From IMG/VR virus record IMGVR_UViG_3300032893_000261, positions 1 through 25,370 of that record: DNA of 25,370 nucleotides; one strand, given 5' to 3'. The DNA comes from a virus. The stretch's first letter is position 1; the number at the start of each line of letters is the position of its first letter. The position numbers and the translations under genes are program-made. This document shows, piece by piece, positions 1-8,417 of this stretch. The notes below the pieces were generated by a model, which saw nothing but the letters and a program-made list of their open reading frames with translations, did not search any database and was not told the origin of the DNA.

Positions 1-1
1 C

Positions 2-1666
2 TTGAATTCTATTGTTAAAGCTATCCCAAACAGAAGATGGGATGGTAAAAATAAATATTGGTCGGCACCAGCTATAAGAGCTAATGTATCTTATTTAAAA
101 GAAAAGATGAATAATGATATTGCAATAATACACGACTCCGCTAAAAATGTACTAGAAAACTACGATTTTGAGAAAAATATTAGAACAAATAACAAGGGGT
201 TCCCAATATCGAAATACCCATTCAAAACCAAACCGAGACAACAACAATTAGAAGCTTTAAATAAAATATATGGAAATAGAACAGCGGCATTGTTTATGGA
301 TATGCGGACGGGTAAAACAAAAGTCGTTATCGATTTTGCTTGTGCTATGAATATGGAAAGTAAAATCGATAGGGTTTTAGTTATTTGTCCTTTATCCATA
401 AGAAAGAATTGGCAAAGAGAGATAAATACACACGCCCCCAATGAATTTGGCGTTGATCATTTTCTACTGGATACATTTAAACCATCTAAATTTGACGAGT
501 TTAATAATGGTTTTGGTTTTAAATGGTTGTTGGTTGGGGTTGAATCGTTGGCGGCGGGGTCAGCGTATAAATATTGTGAAAGATTTTTATTAGGGTCATC
601 AAAATCTTTGGTTGTTGTGGATGAGTCAAGTAAAATAAAAAACCACTCCGCCACGAGATCTAAAAGGTGTGTTTCTTTGGGGAGGATGTCGGAGTATAGA
701 ATAGCTATGACCGGTACACCCATAGCGAATGGGCCAATGGATTTGTTTATGCAGTTTGAGTTTTTAGATCCAGATATTATCGGACTAGGTGATTTTTACT
801 CATTCAGGAATAGATATGCTGTGATGGGCGGGTATGATAATAGACAGATCATAGGCTATGAAAATTTAGATGAATTATTAGAAACAATTGAACCATTCAT
901 TTTTCAAGTTAGGAAAAATGAAGTTTTTCCTGATTCTCCAGATAAAATATATGTAATAAGAGAAGTAGAATTAAATGAGGCTCAAAGAAAGTTGTACAAT
1001 CAAATAAAAAGAGATAAAATGGTCCAAGTGGGGGAAAAATCATTAATAATAAAAAATTCTTTAGAAAAAATGTTGAGATTGCAAGAAGTTACTGGTGGAA
1101 TAGTGACATATGAAAAAAATGGGGAATTTGTTCGTGAATTCATTGATGGCGAAAATCCAAAAATAAATGAACTGATTGAGTGCACTAAAGAATATGATGG
1201 GTCAACCATTGTTTGGTGTGCATATAAAGAAGAAATAAATATTGTTGTTGAACAATTACGTAAGGAGTATGACCATGATCAAGTTGTAGAATTACATGGA
1301 AACGTATCCGAAGAAGATAGGGATATCAATATAAATCACATGTTTCAAACCGGAAGATCTAGATTTTTAGTGGCCAATGCAGCTACTGGCGGCATGGGGT
1401 TAACAATGTCAAAAGCAGAGGTTGAAATATATTATTCAAATACTTTTAATTTTATTGATAGAGAGCAATCAGAAGAACGGGCATTTTCTCCTGATCATAA
1501 AAGAGGTACCATCATAATAGATATAGTGGCATCAAAAACAGTGGATGAGCACATATTAAAAGCGTTGACGGAGAAAAAAGATATTTCCGAGTATGTTAGG
1601 TCAAATATTGACACGCTAAAAGAATCTATATTTGATGGCGTTGATATTTCTTTAAATAGAGGATAG
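2..1666 (+). CDS. SNF2-type (SF2) DNA helicase/translocase, 5' end cut by window edge
   Basis: The product is an SNF2-family ATPase, expected to translocate on or remodel DNA during phage replication or recombination. Visible motifs in order are Walker A (MRTGKTK, about residue 100), Ia (VICPLSIRKNW), a Walker B variant DESS (about 207) in place of DEAH, III (MTGTPIANG, about 236), IV (STIVWCAYKEE), V (ATGGMGLTMSKA, about 460) and VI (DREQSEERAFSPDH). The first residues (IPNRRWDGKNKYWSAP) look like the HARP-like domain that precedes the ATPase core in SMARCAL1-type proteins. The true start is therefore probably upstream of base 1, and the TTG at base 2 should not be taken as the start. The stop is four bases before the next gene, so they are likely co-transcribed. 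The family call is secure; the exact role is inference. Confidence 0.9.
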   Translation: MNSIVKAIPNRRWDGKNKYWSAPAIRANVSYLKEKMNNDIAIIHDSAKNVLENYDFEKNIRTNNKGFPISKYPFKTKPRQQQLEALNKIYGNRTAALFMDMRTGKTKVVIDFACAMNMESKIDRVLVICPLSIRKNWQREINTHAPNEFGVDHFLLDTFKPSKFDEFNNGFGFKWLLVGVESLAAGSAYKYCERFLLGSSKSLVVVDESSKIKNHSATRSKRCVSLGRMSEYRIAMTGTPIANGPMDLFMQFEFLDPDIIGLGDFYSFRNRYAVMGGYDNRQIIGYENLDELLETIEPFIFQVRKNEVFPDSPDKIYVIREVELNEAQRKLYNQIKRDKMVQVGEKSLIIKNSLEKMLRLQEVTGGIVTYEKNGEFVREFIDGENPKINELIECTKEYDGSTIVWCAYKEEINIVVEQLRKEYDHDQVVELHGNVSEEDRDININHMFQTGRSRFLVANAATGGMGLTMSKAEVEIYYSNTFNFIDREQSEERAFSPDHKRGTIIIDIVASKTVDEHILKALTEKKDISEYVRSNIDTLKESIFDGVDISLNRG

Positions 1667-1670
1667 AGTA

Positions 1671-1982
1671 ATGAAAAAAGTGTACATAACACAAGAAAAT
1701 ACGAATCACAATTACACTCAGGCTGAACAGTATGGCGATATTGTGTTTTTAACCAGATCCGATTTTTCAACGATAAAAAATTCTTTGTCTAATAAAGCAT
1801 TAATAGAAGAATTAAGATCAAAATTAAAAAATTTTGATAAAGATGATTATGTGATTGTTTCTGGGTCTCCAACAGTAGCATGTGCTGCGTTTATGATATT
1901 AAGAGAGAAGACTGATTCTCTTAATATCTTGAAGTGGTCAAATAGAGACCACCATTACCAGCATTTGGTGATAACAGTATGA
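1671..1982 (+). CDS. phage protein of unknown function (103 aa)
   Basis: A small soluble protein directly behind the SNF2 helicase. The start follows a purine-rich AGAGGATAGAG at a usable distance. The middle alternates charged helix (residues about 35-57) with a short hydrophobic strand (YVIVSGSPTVACAAFMIL, about 60-77), suggesting an alpha/beta fold. It ends with a basic and aromatic tail (LKWSNRDHHYQHL). Similar short proteins occur in replication modules of other phages, but I cannot name a function. Its position between a helicase and other replication genes suggests a DNA-metabolism accessory role, which is inference only. Confidence 0.7.
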   Translation: MKKVYITQENTNHNYTQAEQYGDIVFLTRSDFSTIKNSLSNKALIEELRSKLKNFDKDDYVIVSGSPTVACAAFMILREKTDSLNILKWSNRDHHYQHLVITV

Positions 1983-2062
1983 ATATCGTTATCATGATGA
2001 TTCTTGGGTTATGGACGTTTTATTTGGTATATTGATAATCATGATGTGTGTTTTAATAAAGG

Positions 2063-2095
2063 AAGATGAATAAGATGAATAAGATGAATAAGATG
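2063..2095 (+). repeat. 9-bp tandem repeat with four in-frame ATG codons
   Basis: The unit AAGATGAAT is repeated about 3.7 times. It encodes Met-Asn-Lys triplets at the very start of the next gene and places ATGs at 2066, 2075, 2084 and 2093, all in one frame. The purine-rich AAAGGAAG at 2058-2065 is too close to the first ATG and better spaced for the second, so the start used is uncertain. Confidence 0.8.
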
Positions 2096-2521
2096 TATGA
2101 ATTTTCACCCGAAGATATAGAGTCTTTAACTACTTTAGAATTGATAAAAGAATTTGATCTCTTAAGAAGGATAAAAGAAAAGCTAGAAGAAAAGCTAAAA
2201 GAAATAAATAAAAAATATGATTTCATAAGAATAACGGTAATACCAAATAGGTTTGAGTCAGAGGGAATTGAAAGTATGAAAGTAGAAGGAGTAGGAAGAA
2301 TCAATCTAACTGGTGATATGTATGTATCAATCCTTCCTGACAAAAAAACCGAAGCGTATGATTTTTTTAGAGATATTGGGAAAGGCTCTTTAATAACAGA
2401 AACGATCAACAGTTCTACATTAAAGGCGGCGGTGAAACAAATGATACTATCTGGTGAGGAGGTTCCAGATAGTATTGTTAAGGTCACCCCTTTCACAAGA
2501 GCCTCTATAACAAAGAAATAG
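2066..2521 (+). CDS. phage protein of unknown function with N-terminal coiled coil (151 aa)
   Basis: The longest reading frame gives 151 aa. The start is ambiguous because a 9-bp repeat supplies four in-frame ATGs; the second (2075) has the best distance to AAAGGA. Residues about 20-55 form a strongly charged Lys/Glu helix, likely coiled coil. The rest is a compact domain with a GVGRINLTGDMYVSILPD strand pair and a C-terminal segment (LKAAVKQMILSGEEVPDS, then VKVTPFTRASI). Similar proteins are common in phage replication or recombination modules. It lies between the helicase-linked gene and the 240-aa gene and is probably co-transcribed. I do not recognise a defined biochemical role. Confidence 0.75.
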   Translation: MNKMNKMNKMYEFSPEDIESLTTLELIKEFDLLRRIKEKLEEKLKEINKKYDFIRITVIPNRFESEGIESMKVEGVGRINLTGDMYVSILPDKKTEAYDFFRDIGKGSLITETINSSTLKAAVKQMILSGEEVPDSIVKVTPFTRASITKK

Positions 2522-2610
2522 AGTATTAGCATAGCGGGTTTTGGCTAATCAAGGATGGGCTCTTGCCGCAATTTTGCCCAGAACATGTTAAATATTGACT
2601 GGAGATATAT

Positions 2611-3333
2611 ATGAAAAATGAAATCATTTTACCGAACGAAATTATGCCTGATTTTTTGAAAAATAAACAATCAATAAGAGGGACTGAGAATATAACAGCG
2701 GAAGATCTGATAATTCCAAGATTAGAATTAGTCCAAGATTTATCCCCCTGCAGGAAAAAACAAGATCCAAATTACATTGATGGTATTGAAGAAGGTATGC
2801 TGTACAATAATGTAACCAGACAGAATTATGGTTTAGAAGCTTTAGTTCTCCCTGTTTATTACAAGAAGGAGTTTTTGTTGTGGAAGACTAGGGATTCTGG
2901 AGGTGGGTTTAGGGGTGCTTTCGAATCAAAAACAGAAGCTGAAAAATTTAAATCTTCATTGGAAGATCACCAGCACATAGAGATAGCTGATACTGCCCAA
3001 CACTTTTGTTTGTTGATCCACCCGACATCCAACAAAGTTGAAGAAGTAGTGGTATCAATGAGCAGGTCTAAGCTAAAAGTATCAAGGAAATGGAATTCAT
3101 TGATTAGGATGAATTCTGGTGATTCATTTAGTAGAGTGTACAAAATCAGTACGGTCTCAGAAAAAAATGCAAAAAACCAAGATTATTATAATTTTTGTAT
3201 TTCGCCTGCTGGCTATCCAACTGCTGAAGTTTATGATAGGGCTGAAAAGTTGTATGAAGCTATAAGTAGTGGTCTAGGTAAAGTAGACCGCAAGTTTGAC
3301 GAAGAACCGGAAATTTCTGGTTCTGAATATTAA
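2611..3333 (+). CDS. conserved phage protein, possible ssDNA/recombination accessory (240 aa)
   Basis: The ATG at 2611 has GGAG about nine bases upstream. The N-terminal half contains IIPRLELVQDLSPC and a 'yIdGieeGMlYNNVTRQNYG' segment, seen in a family of phage proteins that sit beside recombination or replication genes. The C-terminal part ends in an acidic tail (DEEPEISGSE), a feature of many phage single-strand-binding proteins. There are no nuclease or ATPase motifs. The neighbours are the 151-aa protein and the SF1 helicase, so a DNA-transaction role is plausible. The ssDNA-binding idea rests only on context and the acidic tail. Confidence 0.75.
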   Translation: MKNEIILPNEIMPDFLKNKQSIRGTENITAEDLIIPRLELVQDLSPCRKKQDPNYIDGIEEGMLYNNVTRQNYGLEALVLPVYYKKEFLLWKTRDSGGGFRGAFESKTEAEKFKSSLEDHQHIEIADTAQHFCLLIHPTSNKVEEVVVSMSRSKLKVSRKWNSLIRMNSGDSFSRVYKISTVSEKNAKNQDYYNFCISPAGYPTAEVYDRAEKLYEAISSGLGKVDRKFDEEPEISGSEY

Positions 3334-3344
3334 AACTTAGCTAT

Positions 3345-3370
3345 TAGGGCGGGTATTAATACCCGCCCTA
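3345..3370 (+). terminator. perfect 26-nt palindrome; hairpin between replication genes
   Basis: TAGGGCGGGTATT is followed immediately by its reverse complement, giving a GC-rich 11-bp stem with a minimal loop. It lies 11 bases after the 240-aa gene and just before the helicase ribosome site. There is no T-tract behind it, so it is either a weak terminator, an mRNA-stabilising or processing hairpin, or a protein-binding palindrome. Confidence 0.5.
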
Positions 3371-3383
3371 TCAAAGGATATTT

Positions 3384-4805
3384 ATGGTAGATACTTTCAG
3401 CGTATATGGTCCGCCAGGTTGTGGAAAAACAACCGAAATGTTAAAAAGATTAGAGGAAGCTAAAAACAAATATTCAGTTGATGAAATTTGTTTTTTATCG
3501 TTTACAAAAGCTGGCGCTTCAGAAGCTTTGAAACGCCTCAACATAAAAAAATCAGAAAAAATATGCACAATACATTCATTGATGTTTAAATTGAACAACT
3601 TATCGGTTGTTTCGGTTGTCGATCACAATAAATTGAAAAAGTTTGGTGATAAAACGGGGTTTAGGTTCAAAGGTACTACAAATGACACATCTGAGAACAT
3701 GGAAATCGGTGATCAATATTTATCAATTTTATATAAAGCTGTTAATAAAATGGTTGATATAAAAAGTGAATATTACGAATCAAATAGACCAGGAGACTGG
3801 CATAATTTCAAGTTTTTTTGTGAATGCTACGATAATTGGAAGCTGTCGAACGGATATTGTGATTTTAACGACATGCTGTTGATGTATTTGAGGAATACGG
3901 TCGATCATAAATCAAAAGCGGTTTTCATAGATGAGGCTCAAGATTTATCTAATTTGCAATGGTCAGTTGTTGATAAAATTATTTCGTTCCCATATGTTAA
4001 GGAAGTCCATATAGCTGGAGATGATGACCAGTCTATATATGAATGGTCAGGTGCTAACGCTCATGGTATGCAAAGATTTGAAAACAAATACGATTCTGAT
4101 AGATTGGTACTGAATCAATCATTTCGTGTACCGAGATCAATACACGAAATAGCCATTAAGACAGTTAATACAATAAAGAGAAGGGTACAAAAAGAATATT
4201 TACCGAAAACTGATGAGGGTATAATAAGACGATCGTCATTTTTTAATTCGAATTTATTTAGTAGTGGTGATGACGTACTGATTTTATGTAGAAATTTTGT
4301 TACAAAAAAAGAGATAGAAGAAGAATTAATTAGATCAAGGGTACCTTATTCTAATGATAGTGGTTTGCCTAGTTTATTTAGTAACAGGATAGCTGAAGCT
4401 ATAAAAATATTTAAAAAAATGGAAAATGGTGAGGCATTAACACAACCCGAAATAGATAAAATGTTAACAGTTTCCGACGATAGAACTAAAAAAGAATTAT
4501 CAACTAAATCTTTCCAACAAGTGTTGAAAAGGGGGTACATGGCTTCTTTTGTTATACCCATACATCTGGTAGATTTTTATAGAGAAGCGGATTTTTCAGT
4601 AATACCGACTGTCAGAGTGTCGACGATCCACGCATCTAAAGGTAGGGAAGCTGACCACACAATACTTCATACAGGTTTGACCAACAAAACTTTGTTGGAT
4701 ATGGATAGTAATCCAGACGCTGAGGCAAGGGTATGGTATGTTGGGTTAACTAGGTCTAAAAGGATATTGGATATAATTGAAGGAGACAACGGGTATGCGG
4801 TCTAA
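3384..4805 (+). CDS. SF1A (UvrD/Rep-like) DNA helicase
   Basis: An ATP-dependent 3'-5' DNA helicase of the UvrD/Rep group, expected to unwind DNA at the phage fork or in repair. Motifs visible: Walker A GPPGCGKT (residues 9-16), Ia SFTKAGASEAL, Walker B FIDEAQDLS (about 180), III IAGDDDQSIYEWSGA (about 211), IV LNQSFRVP, V STIHASKGREAD (about 413-424) and VI YVGLTRSK (about 450). At 473 aa it is shorter than cellular UvrD (about 720 aa), lacking much of the 1B/2B insertions, as is usual for phage versions. AAAGGAT precedes the ATG. The last codons overlap the polymerase start by 11 bases, implying translational coupling. Confidence 0.93.
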   Translation: MVDTFSVYGPPGCGKTTEMLKRLEEAKNKYSVDEICFLSFTKAGASEALKRLNIKKSEKICTIHSLMFKLNNLSVVSVVDHNKLKKFGDKTGFRFKGTTNDTSENMEIGDQYLSILYKAVNKMVDIKSEYYESNRPGDWHNFKFFCECYDNWKLSNGYCDFNDMLLMYLRNTVDHKSKAVFIDEAQDLSNLQWSVVDKIISFPYVKEVHIAGDDDQSIYEWSGANAHGMQRFENKYDSDRLVLNQSFRVPRSIHEIAIKTVNTIKRRVQKEYLPKTDEGIIRRSSFFNSNLFSSGDDVLILCRNFVTKKEIEEELIRSRVPYSNDSGLPSLFSNRIAEAIKIFKKMENGEALTQPEIDKMLTVSDDRTKKELSTKSFQQVLKRGYMASFVIPIHLVDFYREADFSVIPTVRVSTIHASKGREADHTILHTGLTNKTLLDMDSNPDAEARVWYVGLTRSKRILDIIEGDNGYAV

Positions 4806-6621
4806 ATTTCCTAATATATCAGAATGTAGATATATTAGCTATGATACAGAGACAACTGGTTTAAGTTGGTGGAAAGATAAAGTTTTTGGGGTGTCTATAT
4901 GTACTCCGGATGGAGAAGGGTACTATTTCGACATAAGGAAAGATGAAGAGGCATTAAGATTTTTGAGAAGCGAAATCCCGAAATGCAGAAAGATAGTATG
5001 TCACAATGCTAAATTCGATTGGCATATGTCAAGAGAAATCGGAATAATTTTTCCAGATGACCGCATTGATGATACAATGTTACGGGCCGCATTGATAGAT
5101 GAACACTTATTAACATATGATTTAGACTCTCTAGGTAACAAATACATAAAAATTGGTAAGGACACTAAAATCTATGAAGAGTTATCGGAAATATTTGGCG
5201 GTAAACCAACGAAAAGTGCTCAAATACCTAATTTATCACGGGCCCCACACAATCTCGTAGCCAAATATGCAATACAAGACGCCACAACTACTCTGAAGTT
5301 GTGGGAATGGCAAGAAGAAGAAATAGATAGGCAAAATATTCACAATGTGTGTGAATTAGAAAGAAGACTGTTACCGGTTTTAGTTGATATGGAACGGTAT
5401 GGGGTTAGAATAGATGTAGACAGAACTGAAATAGCTATTAAAGAAATAGATCAACAGTGTGAAACAACACAAAAAAAATTAAACCAATTAGCTGGGTTTG
5501 ATGTTAATCCAAACCCTTCCAATTCTATTAAAGCGTTATTTAAACCGAGATTTGTTGACGACAGGTGGGTTTTGATTGATGGTACTGTAGCCCCATCAAC
5601 CGATAAAGGCGGTGTTAGTATTGATTCTACAGTATTGAGAACAATGAAACATCCCGCAGCCGGATTAATTTTAAAGTTGAGGAAGATGATAAAAACTAGG
5701 GACACATTTTTGAAAGGACATATTCTTAATCATCACAACAATGGTGTTGTGCATGCTAACTTTAATCAAACTAAATCAGATAACGATTTGGGCACAAGCA
5801 CCGGAAGATTGTCTGCAAATAATCCCGCACTACAACAGATACATAAAAGAGATGTGGAAATCGCTTCAATTGTTAGATCCTTGTTTTTACCTGATGAACA
5901 TCATGTTTGGGTTTGTAACGATTGGGCACAGATGGACTTCAGGGTATTCGCTCATTATGTCAATGACAAAAGAATATTGGAGATCTATGAAAAAAATCCG
6001 GACACAGACTTTCATAAGTTGGCCAGTGATCTAACTGGCCTACCTAGGTCCCCACGATTCACCGGTGACGCTAATGCTAAACAAATAAATTTAGGGTTGG
6101 TGTTCGGAATGGGCCAAGGCCGACTTGCTGCCGAGATGGGCTTGCCCTACACGGTTGAGGTTAGCGCCAGCGGTAGAGAATACATAAAACCAGGAGAGGA
6201 GGCGACTAGAGTGTTTGAGAAATATCATGAGGCGATTCCTGGTGTACAAGATCTATTGAAAAACGTTGCATCCATCGCTAGAAGTAGGGGTTATGTAAAA
6301 ACTATTTATGGGAGACGAATACGTTTTCCGAAAGGTCAACACACTCACAAAGCGGCGGGGCTCATATTCCAGGGCTCAGCAGCCGATGCGCTGAAATTAA
6401 AATTAATCGAATTACATAATTATTTGAAATCGACAAATTCCGAAGCTAGGTTATTGTTGAATGTCCATGATGAATTTGATGTGTCAGTACCGGTAGATAG
6501 AGACGATATAAAAAAAGAAATAAGTAGGATTGTAACAGAATTCAATGATGAAATAAAATTTAGGGTTCCAATTAGAACGGATCAAGGAGTCGGGGAGAAT
6601 TGGTGGGAAGCATCAAAATAG
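4795..6621 (+). CDS. dpoZ: family-A DNA polymerase with 3'-5' proofreading exonuclease (DpoZ-like)
   Basis: The replicative polymerase, PolA family. The exonuclease is DEDDy type: YDTETTG (D17, E19), CHNAKFDW (about 69-76) and YAIQD (about 157-161), all catalytic residues present. The polymerase has motif A NDWAQMDFRVFAH (about 376), motif B AKQINLGLVFG (about 428) and motif C NVHDEFD (about 556). Differences from E. coli Pol I: motif A has Asp where Glu710 lies; motif B has Leu at the Phe762 position and Phe at the Tyr766 position; the Arg754 position appears not to be Arg. ATG 4795 is chosen over 4777 because AAGGAG (4780-4785) is correctly spaced. Beside purZ, mazZ and datZ it is the expected aminoadenine polymerase; that assignment is by context and family. 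Confidence 0.92.
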   Translation: MRSKFPNISECRYISYDTETTGLSWWKDKVFGVSICTPDGEGYYFDIRKDEEALRFLRSEIPKCRKIVCHNAKFDWHMSREIGIIFPDDRIDDTMLRAALIDEHLLTYDLDSLGNKYIKIGKDTKIYEELSEIFGGKPTKSAQIPNLSRAPHNLVAKYAIQDATTTLKLWEWQEEEIDRQNIHNVCELERRLLPVLVDMERYGVRIDVDRTEIAIKEIDQQCETTQKKLNQLAGFDVNPNPSNSIKALFKPRFVDDRWVLIDGTVAPSTDKGGVSIDSTVLRTMKHPAAGLILKLRKMIKTRDTFLKGHILNHHNNGVVHANFNQTKSDNDLGTSTGRLSANNPALQQIHKRDVEIASIVRSLFLPDEHHVWVCNDWAQMDFRVFAHYVNDKRILEIYEKNPDTDFHKLASDLTGLPRSPRFTGDANAKQINLGLVFGMGQGRLAAEMGLPYTVEVSASGREYIKPGEEATRVFEKYHEAIPGVQDLLKNVASIARSRGYVKTIYGRRIRFPKGQHTHKAAGLIFQGSAADALKLKLIELHNYLKSTNSEARLLLNVHDEFDVSVPVDRDDIKKEISRIVTEFNDEIKFRVPIRTDQGVGENWWEASK

Positions 6622-6634
6622 GGGATTAACGGTA

Positions 6635-6664
6635 TTGACTTTTTAAAAATAGTTATGATATAAT
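6635..6664 (+). promoter_or_regulatory. sigma70-type promoter of the Z-nucleotide operon
   Basis: TTGACT (6635-6640), an 18-bp AT-rich spacer and a perfect TATAAT (6659-6664) lie 22 bases before the 52-aa membrane-protein gene. This gives the purZ-mazZ-datZ operon its own start, separate from the polymerase transcript. Confidence 0.85.
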
Positions 6665-6686
6665 TCAATTATGAAAAGGATAGTAT

Positions 6687-6845
6687 ATGGGAAATTTAAT
6701 AGAAAGGCACCCGACCGCGACTTTGATCTTAGTCTTTTTATTGTTCGGTTATATTAGTGAAATGGATTTTAAAGATTCACAATGCGATATAGAAAATCGA
6801 AATAATCCTAATTGTGAAATATATTTTTCCGGAGAAATTAAATGA
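6687..6845 (+). CDS. small single-span membrane protein heading the Z operon (52 aa)
   Basis: This short gene has AAAAGGA six bases before the ATG. It follows a strong promoter, and its stop overlaps the purZ start (ATGA), so translation is probably coupled. Residues about 10-23 (PTATLILVFLLFGYIS) form one hydrophobic span after a short N-terminus with Glu-Arg-His. The remaining about 28 residues are polar and contain two Cys (33 and 43). No cleavable lipobox is evident. I do not recognise the family. Possibilities include a superinfection or membrane-associated factor, a partner that tethers a nucleotide enzyme, or mainly a coupling leader for purZ. Confidence 0.6.
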   Translation: MGNLIERHPTATLILVFLLFGYISEMDFKDSQCDIENRNNPNCEIYFSGEIK

Positions 6846-7960
6846 TCAAAAAAGTTTACATGATAATCGATTTACAATATGGATCTACTGGTAAAGGGTT
6901 GTTGGCTGGGTATTTAGCAAAGCAACAATGTCCAGATACTGTAGTAACAGCATGGGCCGCAAATGCAGGCCACACATATATTTCTGAAGATGGTAGAAAA
7001 TTTGTGCACACAATGTTGGCTAATGGCATTGTGTCCCCGAATTTAAAAAAAGTAATGATTGGACCAGGTTCGATCATTGACACAGAAAATCTATATAAAG
7101 AGATGGACAAGTGTAAAGATTTATTGGGAACAGTTGAAATATATATTCATGAAAATGCTGCAGTGATAACAGATGAGCACAGAAAAGAAGAAGATAAGTC
7201 TATGGTAAAAATCGGGTCAACAAAAAAAGGTTGTGGAGCTGCAGCAATACAGAGAATAAAGCGCGATCCAGATAATATGAACACTGCTGAAGTTATGCAA
7301 TGGAATAATATAACCTTTAGAAAAATATTGAGAGATTTTAGAAACGTTAGTGTTGTTAAAAACACCACATATCAACAATTATTAGATACAAGTGAGATAG
7401 TTGCGATAGAAGGTGCTCAGGGATATAGCCTTTCCATATATCACGGATTTTATCCTTATACAACTTCAAGAGACGTTTCAACGTTTCAAATTTTAGCCGA
7501 TTGCGGTATACCGGCTGGCTGGTTTAAGTACATAACTATCATCGGTACTGCAAGAACTTTTCCTATTCGTGTTGCGAATAGATTTAATGAGTCGGGTGAA
7601 CAAGTCGGGTGGAGTGGGCCGTGTTATCCGGATCAAGAAGAAATAACATTCGAATCAATAAATCAAGAAATAGAATTAACAACTGTGACAAAATTACCAC
7701 GAAGAATTTTCACATTTTCAGTTAAACAAATAGCCGAAGCGGTTAGACAAAATAAAGTTGACAAAATATTTTTAAATTTCGCTAATTATTGCCCATCCAG
7801 AGATTATTTAAGTACGATAATTGACAACATAGAACATGTGTCAATTGGTGGTAATGTTGAGTGGTTGGGGTTTGGTCCTTGCCATGACGACATTGAGACC
7901 AAATCATCTTTAATAAAAGAGGGCTATTTCAATTCTGAGGGGGTATCTTACCATGAGTGA
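6842..7960 (+). CDS. purZ: PurZ: 2-aminoadenine-pathway adenylosuccinate synthetase homologue
   Basis: PurZ condenses dGMP with L-aspartate, using ATP-type energy, to N6-succino-2-amino-dAMP. Host PurB and kinases then give dZTP for a 2-aminoadenine genome. It is a PurA-family fold with phage-specific marks. The PurA motif GDEGKGK is GSTGKGL here (residues 14-20), so the catalytic Asp13 of PurA is replaced by Ser, the known PurZ hallmark. The general-acid His of NAGHT is kept (His44). Also seen: GSTKKGCGAA (about 126), EGAQGYSLSIYHGFYPYTTS (about 193) and RTFPIRV (about 238). Length is 372 aa against about 430 for PurA. GGAG at 6831 sets the start. The gene overlaps mazZ by 8 bases. An ordinary PurA is unlikely given the Ser. 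Confidence 0.93.
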   Translation: MIKKVYMIIDLQYGSTGKGLLAGYLAKQQCPDTVVTAWAANAGHTYISEDGRKFVHTMLANGIVSPNLKKVMIGPGSIIDTENLYKEMDKCKDLLGTVEIYIHENAAVITDEHRKEEDKSMVKIGSTKKGCGAAAIQRIKRDPDNMNTAEVMQWNNITFRKILRDFRNVSVVKNTTYQQLLDTSEIVAIEGAQGYSLSIYHGFYPYTTSRDVSTFQILADCGIPAGWFKYITIIGTARTFPIRVANRFNESGEQVGWSGPCYPDQEEITFESINQEIELTTVTKLPRRIFTFSVKQIAEAVRQNKVDKIFLNFANYCPSRDYLSTIIDNIEHVSIGGNVEWLGFGPCHDDIETKSSLIKEGYFNSEGVSYHE

Positions 7961-8417
7961 GATAAAAGATTTGACTAAAGAAATTGTGGAGTGGGCGGAT
8001 TCTGTATTTCCGGACAGAGGACCGCAGGCAGCTTTATTAAAGTTATTTGAAGAAACAGGAGAATTGGTAAAAAATCCAAAGTCTCCTGGAGAATATGCTG
8101 ATATTTGTATAATGTTGTTTGATTTGGCAAATATGAATGGTATTGATTTATCATCAGCCATCAAAGATAAATTACAAATAAATAAAAGAAGGACTTGGGA
8201 AAAATCCTTAACCGGTACTCTTCAACATACCATATTTCCGGATTTTGAACCATCTGAATTATTACGGCTATCAGAAATAGCTAAAAATCTATATGAAATA
8301 GGTAAAAGAGATTTCAGAATGGGAAAGGCACAGAAAACATTTAAAGATTTTTCATGCATCAAGGAATATGAATGGTATTTGAATGGATATAGAATGGGAG
8401 ACGGAGATAATGATTAG
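7953..8417 (+). CDS. mazZ: MazZ: MazG-like nucleotide pyrophosphohydrolase with C-terminal RMF-like extension
   Basis: A MazG-fold NTP pyrophosphatase; in Z phages MazZ converts (d)GTP to (d)GMP, the PurZ substrate. The metal-binding signature ExxE...ExxD is present as EETGE (E34, E37) and EYAD (E47, D50). Residues 1 to about 90 make the enzyme. The remaining about 55 residues form an extra segment (about 110-149) with pattern 'nlYeiGkrdfrmGK...Y-WYLNGYrmG', resembling the small ribosome-modulation-factor/CrpP-like fold found on many phage proteins. GGGGG at 7938-7942 precedes the ATG. The gene overlaps purZ by 8 bases and datZ by 8 bases. The enzyme call is firm by motif and context; the RMF-like identification of the tail is tentative. 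Confidence 0.88.
   Translation: MSEIKDLTKEIVEWADSVFPDRGPQAALLKLFEETGELVKNPKSPGEYADICIMLFDLANMNGIDLSSAIKDKLQINKRRTWEKSLTGTLQHTIFPDFEPSELLRLSEIAKNLYEIGKRDFRMGKAQKTFKDFSCIKEYEWYLNGYRMGDGDND

Noticed and set aside
2053-2532. Minus-strand 159-codon frame opposite the 151-aa gene
   Set aside because: Ser/Phe/Ile-rich mirror of the Lys/Glu-rich plus-strand gene, without a ribosome site.
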